Assembly (NCBI RefSeq): GCF_023612095.1
Contig: NZ_CP086235.1
Coordinates: forward strand, 2,925,501-2,989,500
Reading direction: 5' to 3'
DNA: 64,000 nt
Origin: Cytobacillus firmus
Lineage (GTDB): Bacteria > Bacillota > Bacilli > Bacillales > Cytobacillaceae
Below the pieces are notes generated by a model. It worked only from the letters and a program-made list of their open reading frames with translations. It did no database searches and was not told the origin of the DNA. Each line of letters starts with the position of its first letter. The first letter of the stretch is position 1. Position numbers and translations under genes: made by a program. Below are positions 1 to 9,777 of this stretch, piece by piece.

Positions 1-22
1 GCATTTATCTTCTTGGTACATT

Positions 23-55
23 AAAAAAATGGCCGTCCGCAGACAGGCCATTTTT
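23..55 (-). terminator. Rho-independent terminator of spoIIIE
   Basis: An inverted repeat (AAAAATGGCC paired with GGCCATTTTT) around an 11-base loop is followed on the minus strand by a T run. It lies 23 bases beyond the spoIIIE stop codon and closes that transcript. Confidence 0.8.
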
Positions 56-77
56 AAATATGTCATGCTTATTAATT

Positions 78-2417
78 TTAAGAACTTGCTTCCTCCGAAG
101 GCTTGCCCTGGAGCACAGATCTTGGCTTGCTGCCTTCATATGGTCCGACAATCCCCCTTGCTTCCATTTCATCGATCAGCCTTGCCGCTCTCGTATAGCC
201 AATTCTGAATCTTCTCTGAAGCATGGAGACAGAAGCAGTCTGCATTTCCAATATCAATTCAACAGCTTCTTCATAAAGATCATCATCCACTTCTCCTGCA
301 GCTTCCGGGATATCCTCCGGAATCATTTCTTCCTGATATTGCGCCTTCTGCTGGCCGATGACGAAGTCCACTATCTCTTCAACTTCTTCATCTGACAGGA
401 AGGCTCCCTGTACACGGACTGGTTTTGAAGCACCAACAGGAAGGAAAAGCATATCTCCTCTTCCCAGTAGTTTTTCCGCTCCGCCCATATCCAGGATGGT
501 TCTTGAATCTGTCATTGATGAAACAGCAAACGCAATTCTTGAAGGTATATTTGCTTTAATTACACCTGTGATAACATCCACTGACGGACGTTGAGTTGCG
601 ATTATTAAATGGATGCCTGCCGCCCGTGCCATTTGAGCAAGGCGAGTGATTGCGTCTTCCACATCGGAGGATGCCACCATCATTAAGTCTGCAAGCTCGT
701 CCACTATAACAACAATATACGGCAGGAGGGGCTGCTGTGCCTCCTCTTCTGCATTATGCCTTTTTACATACTCATTATAGCCTTCGATATTCCTTGTGCC
801 AGTATGTGAGAACAGCTCATAGCGCCTTTCCATCTCACTGACAACTTTCTGCAGCGCCTGAGCAGCTTTCTTCGGATTTGTCACAACCGGTGCCAGTAAA
901 TGAGGCACCCCATTGTAAACATTCAACTCGACCATTTTAGGGTCAATCATCATTAATTTTACTTCATGTGGTTTTGCTCTCATCAAAATGCTGGTAATGA
1001 TTCCGTTAATACAAACACTCTTTCCGCTTCCTGTCGCGCCGGCAACAAGAAGGTGGGGCATTTTATTGAGTTCTGCGAGGACAGCTTCTCCGGTTATATC
1101 ACGGCCCAGCCCGATCATAAGCTTGGAGTCCGGCTTGTCATTTTGTTTGGATTCAATTACTTCCCTTAGAGAAACCATAGCCACTTCTGAGTTAGGGACT
1201 TCTATTCCAATAGCTGATTTACCCGGAATAGGTGCTTCGATCCGGATATCCTTAGCTGCCAGTGCCAATGCCAAATCATCATTCAGACTAACGATTTTGC
1301 TTACCTTTACTCCAACATCCGGATGAACCTCATATTTTGTAACAGCCGGACCTAAATGAACCTGTGTCACCCTTGCTTTTACTCCGAAACTCTGAAATGT
1401 TCTTTCGAGCTTAGCAGCATTCGCGTGGATTAGCTCATATTCACCGCTTTGATCAGTTTGCCTTGGCAGTTTTAAAAGTCTGATAGGAGGCAGCTCGTAG
1501 TCTTTGTTTTCCACTTCTGTAAACGTGATAGGCGGCGCATTTTCATCCTCCTGCTCTGTGACTGCCTTTTCCTGTGGCTGATCAGCAGCCGCATCCCGGA
1601 GATCCTCCTGATAAGCTCTTTCGGCAAAGCTTGATATTATTGGTTCGGGAGTTGGTTCAGATACCGGTTCGGAAGAATTATTGATCGTTATTACCGTTTC
1701 AGGTTCTTCTTCCTGCTGAAGAGCACGCTGCTCTTCTTCTCTTCTTGACTGCCTTTCTTCTCGTCTTTCTCTGCCTTTTTGTTTCCATTCTTTCATATCA
1801 TTTATAAAAGCAGCCCATTGTTTCTTGCAGAAATTAAGAATTGCGGCCATCATTTTCCCTGCAGCATCTCCGAACGTTTTTCCAGTGATAAGAACAAAAC
1901 CGATAATAATTAATAAAAAGGCTACAATTTTTGATCCTGCTTCATCAAAAAGATAATAAAAGAGGGCGAAAAAAATAGCCCCCAGCATTCCTCCGCCTAA
2001 ATCGGTTGTGCTTGTTTCTCCCCGGACTTCCATCCGGAATAGTTCCCACGTATTGGCTATTACACTCGGATCATCAAACTTCCCTCCATTTGAGAGAAGC
2101 TGAAATAATGTTACATGACTCAACAGCAGTAGGGAGCTTATGATGAGATAAATTCCGATTAATTTCGTGTGGAAAAGATAGGGAAGTGCCCTCTTCCACA
2201 TCAGATAACCTGAAAAAATAACAAGTCCAATCAGGCTGAGCATGTACCATTCTCCCATAAAAAAACGGAAAAAAAGCACCGTTGCATTCCCGACCGCTCC
2301 GAGCCTGGCAATTGATATTACCGCAAGTGCCAGCAAAATCAGGGCAATTAGTTCAAATTTCATTGTCCGTTTCAATGTTTCGTTCTTTTTAGACTTTCTT
2401 TTCTTTCTTTTGGCCAT
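78..2417 (-). CDS. spoIIIE: DNA translocase SpoIIIE/FtsK family
   Basis: This is a membrane-anchored, ATP-driven DNA pump. In Bacillus, SpoIIIE moves the chromosome into the forespore across the closing polar septum. The 779-residue product has hydrophobic segments in its first 175 residues, a charged E/Q-rich linker (about 210-310), and a RecA-like motor with Walker A GATGSGKS near residue 460 and a Walker B stretch [12 protein letters not shown] near 590. A winged-helix gamma domain that reads DNA polarity follows in the last 70 residues. The ATG start has AAGGTGAT upstream. The length matches the family (about 787 in B. subtilis). Terminators on both sides indicate a monocistronic unit. 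The position next to tepA favours SpoIIIE over a second FtsK paralogue (SftA). Confidence 0.95.
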   Translation of the reverse strand: MAKRKKRKSKKNETLKRTMKFELIALILLALAVISIARLGAVGNATVLFFRFFMGEWYMLSLIGLVIFSGYLMWKRALPYLFHTKLIGIYLIISSLLLLSHVTLFQLLSNGGKFDDPSVIANTWELFRMEVRGETSTTDLGGGMLGAIFFALFYYLFDEAGSKIVAFLLIIIGFVLITGKTFGDAAGKMMAAILNFCKKQWAAFINDMKEWKQKGRERREERQSRREEEQRALQQEEEPETVITINNSSEPVSEPTPEPIISSFAERAYQEDLRDAAADQPQEKAVTEQEDENAPPITFTEVENKDYELPPIRLLKLPRQTDQSGEYELIHANAAKLERTFQSFGVKARVTQVHLGPAVTKYEVHPDVGVKVSKIVSLNDDLALALAAKDIRIEAPIPGKSAIGIEVPNSEVAMVSLREVIESKQNDKPDSKLMIGLGRDITGEAVLAELNKMPHLLVAGATGSGKSVCINGIITSILMRAKPHEVKLMMIDPKMVELNVYNGVPHLLAPVVTNPKKAAQALQKVVSEMERRYELFSHTGTRNIEGYNEYVKRHNAEEEAQQPLLPYIVVIVDELADLMMVASSDVEDAITRLAQMARAAGIHLIIATQRPSVDVITGVIKANIPSRIAFAVSSMTDSRTILDMGGAEKLLGRGDMLFLPVGASKPVRVQGAFLSDEEVEEIVDFVIGQQKAQYQEEMIPEDIPEAAGEVDDDLYEEAVELILEMQTASVSMLQRRFRIGYTRAARLIDEMEARGIVGPYEGSKPRSVLQGKPSEEASS

Positions 2418-2495
2418 ATTATCACCTTATCATTATTCTTATTAACAGCATCATCTAAATTCCATTATGTAATACATCATGTCTGTTATGAAAGA

Positions 2496-2522
2496 AGAAG
2501 CAGCCATTTTTTGGCTGCTTCT
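2496..2522 (-). terminator. Terminator after ylzJ
   Basis: A perfect 10-bp stem (AGAAGCAGCC/GGCTGCTTCT) with a 7-base loop is followed by TTCTTTC on the minus strand. It separates the tepA-ylzJ transcript from spoIIIE. Confidence 0.8.
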
Positions 2523-2581
2523 AAAGTTACTTTTATTATATCATAACGATTCTAAATTAAGTTGTTTTTTGAAAGGATTTA

Positions 2582-2803
2582 TCAGCTTAACTGCGTCAAA
2601 GTGATCATGGAACCGGGAGTGTACCTTTCATCCATATAATGGGTGGGATCGCTGCTCATGATTCTTAAAATGCGGCATTCCTGTCCTGCATTCATTTCAA
2701 CAAGGAGAGGGATTCCTTCATATGAGACAATCTTCTGCTTGCTGAAATCGTCCTGCTCATTTTGGTAAATGAGTTCTTGCGGCATCATTGTATAAAGGAT
2801 CAT
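2582..2803 (-). CDS. ylzJ: YlzJ-like small protein
   Basis: This 73-residue soluble protein has no signal peptide or membrane segment. It matches the YlzJ family mainly by position, directly after tepA and before spoIIIE, and by the family-like start [10 protein letters not shown]. Its ATG overlaps the tepA TGA (ATGA), so translation is coupled. No catalytic motif is visible and the family has no established function that I know of. The association with tepA could mean a role in sporulation or membrane quality control, but that is speculation. Confidence 0.8.
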   Translation of the reverse strand: MILYTMMPQELIYQNEQDDFSKQKIVSYEGIPLLVEMNAGQECRILRIMSSDPTHYMDERYTPGSMITLTQLS

Positions 2804-3552
2804 TGAACCATCACTTCTTCTGTTGGTTTATTCATATCAATCAGCTCATTCAGCTTTGCGAGCGCAGGCCCAACACCGCCTACTTCATCAATCAGTCCAT
2901 ACTCAACAGCATCCCTGCCGACCACATTCGTCCCTATATCCCTGGTCAGGTTGCCCTTATCAAACATCAGGTCTTTAAATTTCTGTTCTGATATATTGGA
3001 ATGCTTTGTTACAAAATTAATTACCCGATCCTGCATTTTATCCATATACTCAAACGTTTGCGGCACACCGATTACCAGGCCGGTCAGTCTGATAGGGTGG
3101 ATGGTCATCGTAGCTGTCTCTGCAATAAAGGAATAATCGCATGATACCGCAATAGGAACACCAATGGAATGGCCGCCTCCAAGGACAATGGAGACTGTTG
3201 GCTTAGACAATGATGCAAGCATTTCTGATATTGCCAGCCCGGCCTCCACATCGCCGCCAACAGTATTCAAGATAACCAGAAGACCTTCTATCTTTGGGTT
3301 TTGCTCAATCGCAACGATCTGAGGGATTAAATGCTCATATTTTGTTGTTTTATTTTGCGGCGGAAGCTGAAGATGCCCTTCCACCTGTCCGACAATTGTC
3401 AAGCAGTGAATTTTGGAATCCTGAGACAGCTGCGGCACATTTGTTTGTCCTAGCTGCTGAATTTTTTCCATAAGGGCAGAAGGTTTATCCTCTTTCGGCT
3501 GTTCTTGCCCTTCTCCGCCCTCATTGCGGGTATTTTTCAAATCGTTTTCCAT
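2800..3552 (-). CDS. tepA: ClpP-class protease TepA (translocation-enhancing protein)
   Basis: This 250-residue protein belongs to the ClpP/crotonase-fold serine protease family. The Ser is in GGGHSIG (S129) and a likely catalytic His lies in the TIHPIRLTG segment. B. subtilis TepA was linked to protein translocation and to degradation of small acid-soluble spore proteins during germination. The N-terminal 45 residues are charged and probably flexible. I chose the ATG at 3552 because AAGGGAGA lies 8 bases upstream. The reading frame stays open further upstream, to 3645, but that part runs into the rnjB terminator. The stop overlaps the ylzJ start. Confidence 0.9.
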   Translation of the reverse strand: MENDLKNTRNEGGEGQEQPKEDKPSALMEKIQQLGQTNVPQLSQDSKIHCLTIVGQVEGHLQLPPQNKTTKYEHLIPQIVAIEQNPKIEGLLVILNTVGGDVEAGLAISEMLASLSKPTVSIVLGGGHSIGVPIAVSCDYSFIAETATMTIHPIRLTGLVIGVPQTFEYMDKMQDRVINFVTKHSNISEQKFKDLMFDKGNLTRDIGTNVVGRDAVEYGLIDEVGGVGPALAKLNELIDMNKPTEEVMVQ

Positions 3553-3641
3553 CCTTATTTCTCCCTTCAAGCAATATATTGTTAGTATGAACGCGTGATC
3601 ATTTTTCATGCGCATTATTACCTGAGGGTCAAAAGCAAAAA

Positions 3642-3672
3642 ACACAGCCCTGCAATCGATGCGGGCTGTGTT
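3642..3672 (-). terminator. Terminator after rnjB
   Basis: A stem of ACACAGCCC with GGGCTGTGT, extended by GCA/TGC closer to the loop, is followed by TTTTTTGC on the minus strand. It lies just past the rnjB stop at 3680. Confidence 0.85.
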
Positions 3673-3679
3673 CTGACTG

Positions 3680-5348
3680 TTATCCCTCCATAAGAATTGG
3701 AAGAATCATTGGTCTGCGTTTTGTTTTTTCATAAAGATACTGATTCAGGCTGTCACGCATATCCTGCTTAATTCCTGACCAGTCAAATGCTTCTCTGGCA
3801 AGGTTCTGTTCTACCGCTTCTCTTACTATTTTTACAGCTTCCTCAAGAAGCTTTTCTGATTCCCTGACATACACAAATCCTCTTGTAATGATTTCAGGGC
3901 CAGCTGAGATTTTCTTTTCTTTTTTATTAAGAGTAACTACCACCAATAAAACACCATCCTGAGAAAGCAGCTTCCGGTCTCTTAAGACAATATTTCCGAC
4001 ATCGCCGACACCAATTCCGTCAATCAGAACATTACCTGATGGAATTTTCCCTCCGGGTACGATTGTGCCATCCTTGATTTCTGCTACATCGCCTTTATCC
4101 GGGATAAAAATTTGTCCGCTTGATAATCCGCACTCCAAAGCAACTTTTGCATGGGCTTTCAGCATTCGGTACTCCCCATGAAACAGGGATGAAGAATTTG
4201 GGACTCATCAGATTAATCATAAATTTAAGTTCTTCCTGGCTGCCATGGCTCGAGGTATTAAAGGTTCCCTTTCCTGGGATTACCTCAGCACCCGCTCTAA
4301 ACAGCATATCAATGGTTTTGAAAATAAATACCTCAGTGCCTCTTAATGGTGATGCAGCGAGTAAAACGGTATCGCCGTGTTTTATATTGACCTGTCTATG
4401 GGACTGCTTCGCCATTTTTTGGAGTGCTTCGATTGGCTCTCCCTGTGTACCCGTGGTAAGAACCACGATTTGGTCATCACTGTATTTGCCGATCTCAGCA
4501 ACAGGAATAATCACATCTTCTCCTACCTGCAAATATCCGAGCTGCAGAGCAATGTCATAGATTCTCTGCAGACTTTTGCCGACCACTGCCAGTTTCCTGC
4601 CTGTTTCGATCGCTGCATCAAAAATATGCTGTATACGAATTAAGTCAGATGCAAAGGAAGCCGCAATGACTCTCCCCTTAGCAGCATAGAATGCAGCTGT
4701 CATCTCTCTGGCCACCTTCGATTCTGAGCTGGTGTAGCCTGGTTTTTCTGCTTCGGTACTGTCAGATAGAAGGCAAAGAACTCCTTCTTCACCTAAGCGC
4801 GCCATTTTGCCGATTTCAGGTTTGTATAAGTCAGTCGCTGCCTGATCGAATTTAAAGTCGCCGGTATACACAATTGCACCTTCTGATGTATGTATGGCAA
4901 CACCCACACTATCCGGAATGCTATGGCTGGTTCTAAAAAAAGTTACATCTGCCGAATCAAATTCAACCCTGGTATCTGAATTGATTTCAATAAACTGTGC
5001 CTTGCCTTTGTATTCCTGTTCCTTCATTTTGGCTTTGGCCAGCGCCAGAGTCAGCTTTGTTCCGTAAACAGGTACATTGACTTTTGCAAGCACATAAGAC
5101 AGTCCACCAATATGATCCTCATGTCCATGTGTCAGAAAAATTCCTTTTACTCTTTCCTTGTTTTGAACTAGATATGTAACATCCGGTATCACGATATCAA
5201 TTCCGAGCATTTCATTTTCAGGGAACATTAATCCGGCATCGATGACATATATATCCTCGTCCACCTCTGCCAAATACATATTCTTCCCAAGTTCTCCGAC
5301 TCCTCCGAGTGCTGCCAGCTTGATGCTATCATTCTGTCTCTTTTTCAA
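3680..5348 (-). pseudogene. rnjB: Ribonuclease J (RnjB/YmfA), frameshifted
   Basis: This is a metallo-beta-lactamase/beta-CASP ribonuclease, a 5'-3' exo- and endonuclease in mRNA decay. The upstream part carries the zinc motif HGHEDH (residues 74-79), SHSIPDS and TGDFKFD. The downstream part carries the conserved C-terminal region with ISAGPEIITRGFVYVRE. The frame breaks at a TTT triplet (plus-strand AAA, 4181-4183). Removing one T restores the family sequence FIPVHGEYRM and a product of about 556 residues, the usual length. The start is a TTG with GGGAGG upstream. Gene order after dapA matches ymfA. B. subtilis RNase J2 has a degenerate metal motif as I recall, whereas this one looks intact. 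The break is more likely a sequencing error than a true pseudogene. Confidence 0.85.
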
Positions 5349-5396
5349 TGTATTATCCTCCCATGCATGTTCAGCCGATCAAGATCAGTTATCCAT

Positions 5397-5426
5397 ATTA
5401 TACTTGAAGTCGTAAAAACATGACAA
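5397..5426 (-). promoter_or_regulatory. SigmaA-type promoter of rnjB
   Basis: On the minus strand a -35 TTGTCA (5421-5426) and a perfect -10 TATAAT (5397-5402) are separated by 18 bases. They lie about 50 bases upstream of the rnjB start, so rnjB is probably transcribed independently of dapA. Confidence 0.65.
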
Positions 5427-5526
5427 CCAAATTTATACATGGGCTTTATTTGAGCGTTCCTGGGGCTTTTTATATTTAGTCTCTAGTTTTTGAGGGTTAT
5501 AAATCCGCCATATAATAAAATAAAAA

Positions 5527-5549
5527 CCAACCAGCAAAGCACTGGTTGG
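5527..5549 (-). terminator. Terminator after dapA
   Basis: A 7-bp stem CCAACCA/TGGTTGG with a 9-base loop is followed by TTTTTATTTT on the minus strand. It lies 12 bases past the dapA stop and ends the asd-dapG-dapA transcript. Confidence 0.85.
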
Positions 5550-5560
5550 CAAGCAAAGTA

Positions 5561-6427
5561 TTATTTAAATAGGGCAGCAACTGCACTGCGTTCCTGTTCT
5601 GTTAATGGGACCATTGGAAGACGGACGGATCCGACATCCAGCCCTTTAAGCTGCAGCGCCGTTTTTACAGGCACTGGGCTTGGGGCTGCGAAAAGACCCT
5701 CCATGATCGGAAGAATTTTTTGATGGATTTTTGCAGCTTTTTCATTTTCACCATTCAGGTAAGCTGTGATCATTTCCTGCATTTCATTCCCTATTACATG
5801 GGAAGCAACAGACACAATTCCAGTCCCGCCTATTGCCATACATGGAAGAGTAAGTCCGTCATCACCGCTGTATAGCATAAAGTCATCATCCGTATTAGCA
5901 ATAATTTTGGCCATTGCATTCAGATCTCCGCTTGCTTCTTTCACTGCCGCGATGTTAGAGATTTCGGAAAGGCGGATGATTGTTTCTGGCAGAATATTCA
6001 CTGAAGAGCGTCCCGGAATATTATAAACCATTACCGGGAGGCTCGTGCTTTCCGCAATTGCCTTGAAATGCTGGTAAAGCCCTTCCTGATTTGGCTTATT
6101 GTAATATGGTGCTACGATCATGATCGCATCAACACCAATTTGCTCTGCTTTTTTCGTTAATTCAATGGATTCATACGTGTTATTGCTTCCGGTGCCGGCA
6201 ATGACAGGCACCCGTTTGTCAGCTGCTTTCACTGCATGTTTGAATAATGCCAGCTTTTCCTCTTTTGTCAGTGTTGGGGACTCCCCTGTTGTCCCGGCAA
6301 CAACTAAAGAATCTGTTCCGTTTTCAATAAGATGATTGATTAGCTGTGTCGTCTTAGGGAAATCAATATGTCCCTTATTATCGAATGGTGTTACCATTGC
6401 TGTTGATACTCGGCCAAATAGAACCAT
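5561..6427 (-). CDS. dapA: 4-hydroxy-tetrahydrodipicolinate synthase
   Basis: The enzyme condenses pyruvate with aspartate semialdehyde in the first committed step toward diaminopimelate, lysine and, in spores, dipicolinate. The 288-residue TIM-barrel protein has the Schiff-base lysine in AAVKEAS (K163), the catalytic tyrosine in MVYNIPGR (Y135) and the GTTGES motif at 45-50. The ATG has AAGGAGTG upstream. It is the last gene of the spoVFA-spoVFB-asd-dapG-dapA cluster, which supplies both cell-wall diaminopimelate and the spore-core solute. Confidence 0.96.
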   Translation of the reverse strand: MVLFGRVSTAMVTPFDNKGHIDFPKTTQLINHLIENGTDSLVVAGTTGESPTLTKEEKLALFKHAVKAADKRVPVIAGTGSNNTYESIELTKKAEQIGVDAIMIVAPYYNKPNQEGLYQHFKAIAESTSLPVMVYNIPGRSSVNILPETIIRLSEISNIAAVKEASGDLNAMAKIIANTDDDFMLYSGDDGLTLPCMAIGGTGIVSVASHVIGNEMQEMITAYLNGENEKAAKIHQKILPIMEGLFAAPSPVPVKTALQLKGLDVGSVRLPMVPLTEQERSAVAALFK

Positions 6428-6458
6428 GTTTACACTCCTTGCAGATGTTTAAAAGATC

Positions 6459-6528
6459 GGGAAGAAACGGTCGGATCTGCCGCATAGGATACAAATCCGT
6501 CGTTAACCGCTGAATGGCTTTCTTCCCC
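6459..6528 (-). promoter_or_regulatory. Long hairpin between dapG and dapA
   Basis: The dapG-dapA spacer can fold into one long imperfect hairpin. GGGAAGAAA pairs with TTTCTTCCC, and closer to the loop an ACGGATTTG-like arm pairs with CAGATCCG. On the minus strand it is followed by GATCTTTTAAA, too poor in T for a clear terminator. It is too short for a lysine riboswitch. It may act as an mRNA processing or attenuation site that sets dapA level, but this is inference. Confidence 0.4.
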
Positions 6529-6554
6529 TTTTTAAACATGTTATTTTCAAATTT

Positions 6555-7799
6555 TTAAATGTCTGTTCTCTCATATTCCGCTAAATCTTCTTCCAGGCGG
6601 AAAGCATCGTGCAATGCATTAACAGACTTTATCAAATCTGCCTGCTTTACCAGGACCCAGATTGTTGTATGGCTGTCTGCTGACTGCAGAATACGGATTC
6701 CCTGCTCGGACAATGCCGTAACGATCCGCGAGGCCACTCCGGGTACACCCTGCATTCCAGCTCCGACAACCGAAACTTTCGCACACTCTCTTTCAACCAG
6801 CGGATCATGACCCAGGCCCTTTAAAATACTAATCGCTTTATCGGTCATTTCTTCCGTTACGGTGTAGTTGACGCCATTAGGATATATATTGATAAAGTCA
6901 ACACTAATTCCCTGGGTAGCCATGGCTTTAAAGACCTCAGACTGCAGATCGTATTGGTCTTTCTTCGCAAGGACCTTAATTTGTGTCACATTGGAAACAT
7001 GGGCTATTCCAGTTACCGAACGCTCTTTAATATCTGTTCCGCGTCTGTTCTTATTCAATGTTGTGACAAGGGTTCCGAGACTGTCGGAGTATGTTGAACG
7101 GATTCTGATCGGAATTTTTGCCTGCATGGCAATTTCGACTGCCCGGGGGTGAATGACCTTAGCGCCCTGATATGCCATATTGCAGACCTCTGTGTAAGTG
7201 ACCACTGATAATGGGCGCGCATTTTCAGCAATGCGGGGATCAGCGGTCATAATGCCTTCCACATCAGTAAAGATATCTATCCACTCCGCATTTAGGGCTG
7301 CTCCAAGAGCCGCTGCAGAGGTATCACTGCCGCCCCTGCCGATGGTTGTGACATCACCGGTTTTTGATGATCCCTGAAATCCTGCAACCACGATAACATC
7401 ATGATTTTCAAGCTCTTTCAAAAGCCTGTCGCATTTCATATCGATAATTTTTGCGTTAGTATGATCATTATTCGTTCTAAATCCTGCCTGTGCACCAGTC
7501 ATTGCTGCTGCTGTGATCCCATGTTCTTTTAGCATGTTTGAAAAAACAACACTTGAGATGACTTCACCGCAGGATAAGAGCAGATCCGTTTCGCGTTTGC
7601 TGATTTTGGTATTATTGCCTTCTACCAGCGAAAGCAGTGTGTCGGTTGCATATGGATCTCCTTTTCGGCCCATTGCTGAAACAACGACAACAACCTTGTA
7701 TCCATCTGCCAGCGCTTTTTTGATATGCTTAGCTGCATGCTCGCGGCTACTCTCGTCGCGGACTGATGTGCCTCCATATTTTTGAACGATGATATTCAT
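6555..7799 (-). CDS. dapG: Aspartokinase I (diaminopimelate-sensitive type)
   Basis: The enzyme phosphorylates aspartate to aspartyl phosphate, the first step of the lysine/diaminopimelate pathway. The 414-residue product has the N-terminal kinase motif KYGGTSV (8-14), GRGGSDTSA near residue 158, and two ACT-type regulatory domains after about residue 265. The single-polypeptide layout without an internal start, together with its place beside asd and dapA, matches B. subtilis DapG rather than LysC. The ATG follows AGAGGTG. Feedback by meso-diaminopimelate is known for DapG and assumed here. Confidence 0.93.
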   Translation of the reverse strand: MNIIVQKYGGTSVRDESSREHAAKHIKKALADGYKVVVVVSAMGRKGDPYATDTLLSLVEGNNTKISKRETDLLLSCGEVISSVVFSNMLKEHGITAAAMTGAQAGFRTNNDHTNAKIIDMKCDRLLKELENHDVIVVAGFQGSSKTGDVTTIGRGGSDTSAAALGAALNAEWIDIFTDVEGIMTADPRIAENARPLSVVTYTEVCNMAYQGAKVIHPRAVEIAMQAKIPIRIRSTYSDSLGTLVTTLNKNRRGTDIKERSVTGIAHVSNVTQIKVLAKKDQYDLQSEVFKAMATQGISVDFINIYPNGVNYTVTEEMTDKAISILKGLGHDPLVERECAKVSVVGAGMQGVPGVASRIVTALSEQGIRILQSADSHTTIWVLVKQADLIKSVNALHDAFRLEEDLAEYERTDI

Positions 7800-7840
7800 T
7801 AAAACACCTCTAACCTCTCAACATGAAGAGAATACGATAA

Positions 7841-8890
7841 CTATTTCACTATTCCCAGATTAATTAAACTTTCGGCGATCTGCACTGAATTCCATGCTGC
7901 CCCTTTAAGAAGATTATCAGAAACAACCCACATATGAAAGCCTTTATCTTCATCCAGATCTTTGCGGATACGGCCGACGAACACATCATTTTTACCGACA
8001 CAATCAGCTGGCATCGGGTAAATTTGATTTTCCGGATCATCCTGCAGGACAACTCCAGGTGCATTTTCCAGAAGGCTCTTTACTTCATTTGCCGTAACGC
8101 TGTCTGATTCCACTTCAAAATAAAGGGACTCTGAATGTCCTGTTGCCACTGGAAGACGCACGCATGTAGCAGCCACTTGCAGCTCCGGCATATGCATGAT
8201 TTTCTTTGTCTCATTGATCATTTTCATTTCTTCGTACGTGTAGCCATTATCCTGAAATTTATCAATTTGCGGGATTGCATTGAATGCAATTTGATAATGT
8301 TTTTTATCGCTCTTTACAGGAAGAATTGACGGCTCATACTCTTCGTTATTTAAAATGGCTTTTGTCTGCTCATTCAGCTCTTGAACTGCAGCTGCTCCAG
8401 AACCTGAAACAGCCTGGTAAGTAGAAACAATTACTTTTTTTAAGCCGAATTTCTCTTTTACCGGCTTTAGTGCAACAACCATTTGGATTGTTGAACAGTT
8501 TGGATTGGCGATAATGCCATTATGCTTATGAAGGTCATCTTCATTTACTTCAGGTACGACAAGAGGCACATTTGGATCCATACGGAAAGCACTTGTATTG
8601 TCTACCACAATGGCACCATGTTCGACAGCATGTGGGGCCAGTTCCTGTGAAACGTTTCCTCCTGCGCTGAATAGTGCGATGTCCACGCCTTTAAAGCTCT
8701 CTGGCTTCGCTTCTTGAACCGTATACTCCTGGCCCTTGAAAGCTACCTTTGATCCGGCGGAACGGGCAGATGATAAGAGAGTTAATTGAGTGATCGGAAA
8801 ATCTCTGTTTTCAAGTGTTTGAATCATTTGCTGGCCAACTGCACCAGTTGCTCCAACTACCGCGACATGAAATCCTTTTTTCTGTTCCAA
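7841..8890 (-). CDS. asd: Aspartate-semialdehyde dehydrogenase
   Basis: The enzyme reduces aspartyl phosphate to aspartate semialdehyde with NADPH, between DapG and DapA. The 349-residue product shows the nucleotide-binding GATGAVG (13-19), the catalytic cysteine in NPNCST (C132), and the [10 protein letters not shown] stretch typical of the Gram-positive Asd group. The start is TTG with AAGGGG about 9 bases upstream. It follows spoVFB after about 290 bases that include a hairpin, so it may have its own promoter. Confidence 0.95.
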   Translation of the reverse strand: MEQKKGFHVAVVGATGAVGQQMIQTLENRDFPITQLTLLSSARSAGSKVAFKGQEYTVQEAKPESFKGVDIALFSAGGNVSQELAPHAVEHGAIVVDNTSAFRMDPNVPLVVPEVNEDDLHKHNGIIANPNCSTIQMVVALKPVKEKFGLKKVIVSTYQAVSGSGAAAVQELNEQTKAILNNEEYEPSILPVKSDKKHYQIAFNAIPQIDKFQDNGYTYEEMKMINETKKIMHMPELQVAATCVRLPVATGHSESLYFEVESDSVTANEVKSLLENAPGVVLQDDPENQIYPMPADCVGKNDVFVGRIRKDLDEDKGFHMWVVSDNLLKGAAWNSVQIAESLINLGIVK

Positions 8891-8972
8891 ATTTCTTTTC
8901 CCCTTCCAATACCATTATATTTTTCTAGCAAAGTTAGTTTTTAGTGAAAAACAATAGCCCAAAATTCAATAG

Positions 8973-9002
8973 AACGGCAGCCAAAATCAATTGGCAGCCG
9001 TT
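8973..9002 (-). terminator. Strong hairpin downstream of spoVFB
   Basis: A perfect 10-bp stem AACGGCTGCC/GGCAGCCGTT has a 10-base loop. The minus-strand tail (CTATTGAATTTT) is only moderately T-rich, whereas the plus-strand tail is TTTTCC. It probably ends the spoVFAB transcript 175 bases past the stop and partly isolates asd. Confidence 0.55.
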
Positions 9003-9177
9003 TTCCTGCCTGATTATTAAGATGGCAGGCTTCCATTTATATTATCAGCATATTGTTCATACTCCAAGAGGTTAACATTATTTTAAACAGACCTTGGAGG
9101 TTGGTTATCTTAATAATCTTTATTTTAACATATTCGTTCACTAAAGGACTAAAATTTTTGCTAGAAAAAATAGGGGG

Positions 9178-9777
9178 CTAATTGTCGTCTTTATATCTTT
9201 CCACTAGAACCGGCTGAAGCTGTTTACCTTCCATGGCATGAAGCACTGTATCAGATAATGCTGTCATTCTTGCCACCATTGAGTTTGGTTTCTTCACAGG
9301 ATCATCCTGGCCATATGGAATAAAATAAATATTTTTCGTTGCCATTAGTCTCATTAAGTTTACTCCATTTAAACCCAATGCATCATTTGTGGATATTCCC
9401 AGCACGACCGGTTTACCGTTTCTTAAGGTTGCCTTTGCTGCCATTAGGACAGGCGAGTCGGTCATTGCATTGGCAAATTTGCTCATCGTATTTCCGGTAA
9501 GCGGGGCAATCACCATGCAATCAAGAGGGATCTTAGGTCCAAGCGGCTCTGCTTTCACAATCGAATCAATCACTTTATGTCCAGTCAGATCTTCTATTCT
9601 CTGAACCCAGTCTTCCCCTTTTCCGAATCTGGTCTCAGTGCTCTTTACTGTAAAGGTTACGACCGGAAGCACTTCAGCCCCGGCGAGAACAAGCCTTTCT
9701 ATTTCCGGGAACACTGCATCATATGTGCAATGCGATCCAGTTAATCCGAATCCGATTCTTTTTCCTTTCAAACTCAT
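9178..9777 (-). CDS. spoVFB: Dipicolinate synthase subunit B
   Basis: This 199-residue flavoprotein-like subunit (flavoprotein/decarboxylase fold) works with SpoVFA to make dipicolinic acid in the mother cell during sporulation. The N-terminal GFGLTGSHCTYDAV and the central PLTGNTMSKFAN are characteristic of the subunit. Its ATG overlaps the spoVFA stop (ATGA), so the two are translationally coupled, as expected for a 1:1 enzyme. The gene marks the organism as an endospore former. Confidence 0.95.
   Translation of the reverse strand: MSLKGKRIGFGLTGSHCTYDAVFPEIERLVLAGAEVLPVVTFTVKSTETRFGKGEDWVQRIEDLTGHKVIDSIVKAEPLGPKIPLDCMVIAPLTGNTMSKFANAMTDSPVLMAAKATLRNGKPVVLGISTNDALGLNGVNLMRLMATKNIYFIPYGQDDPVKKPNSMVARMTALSDTVLHAMEGKQLQPVLVERYKDDN

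Noticed and set aside
4120..4560. Plus-strand ORF of 146 codons opposite rnjB
   Set aside because: Shadow of the real gene; composition and start context do not support coding.
6428..6554. Lysine riboswitch before dapA
   Set aside because: The spacer is too short and lacks the lysine aptamer layout; only a single hairpin is seen.
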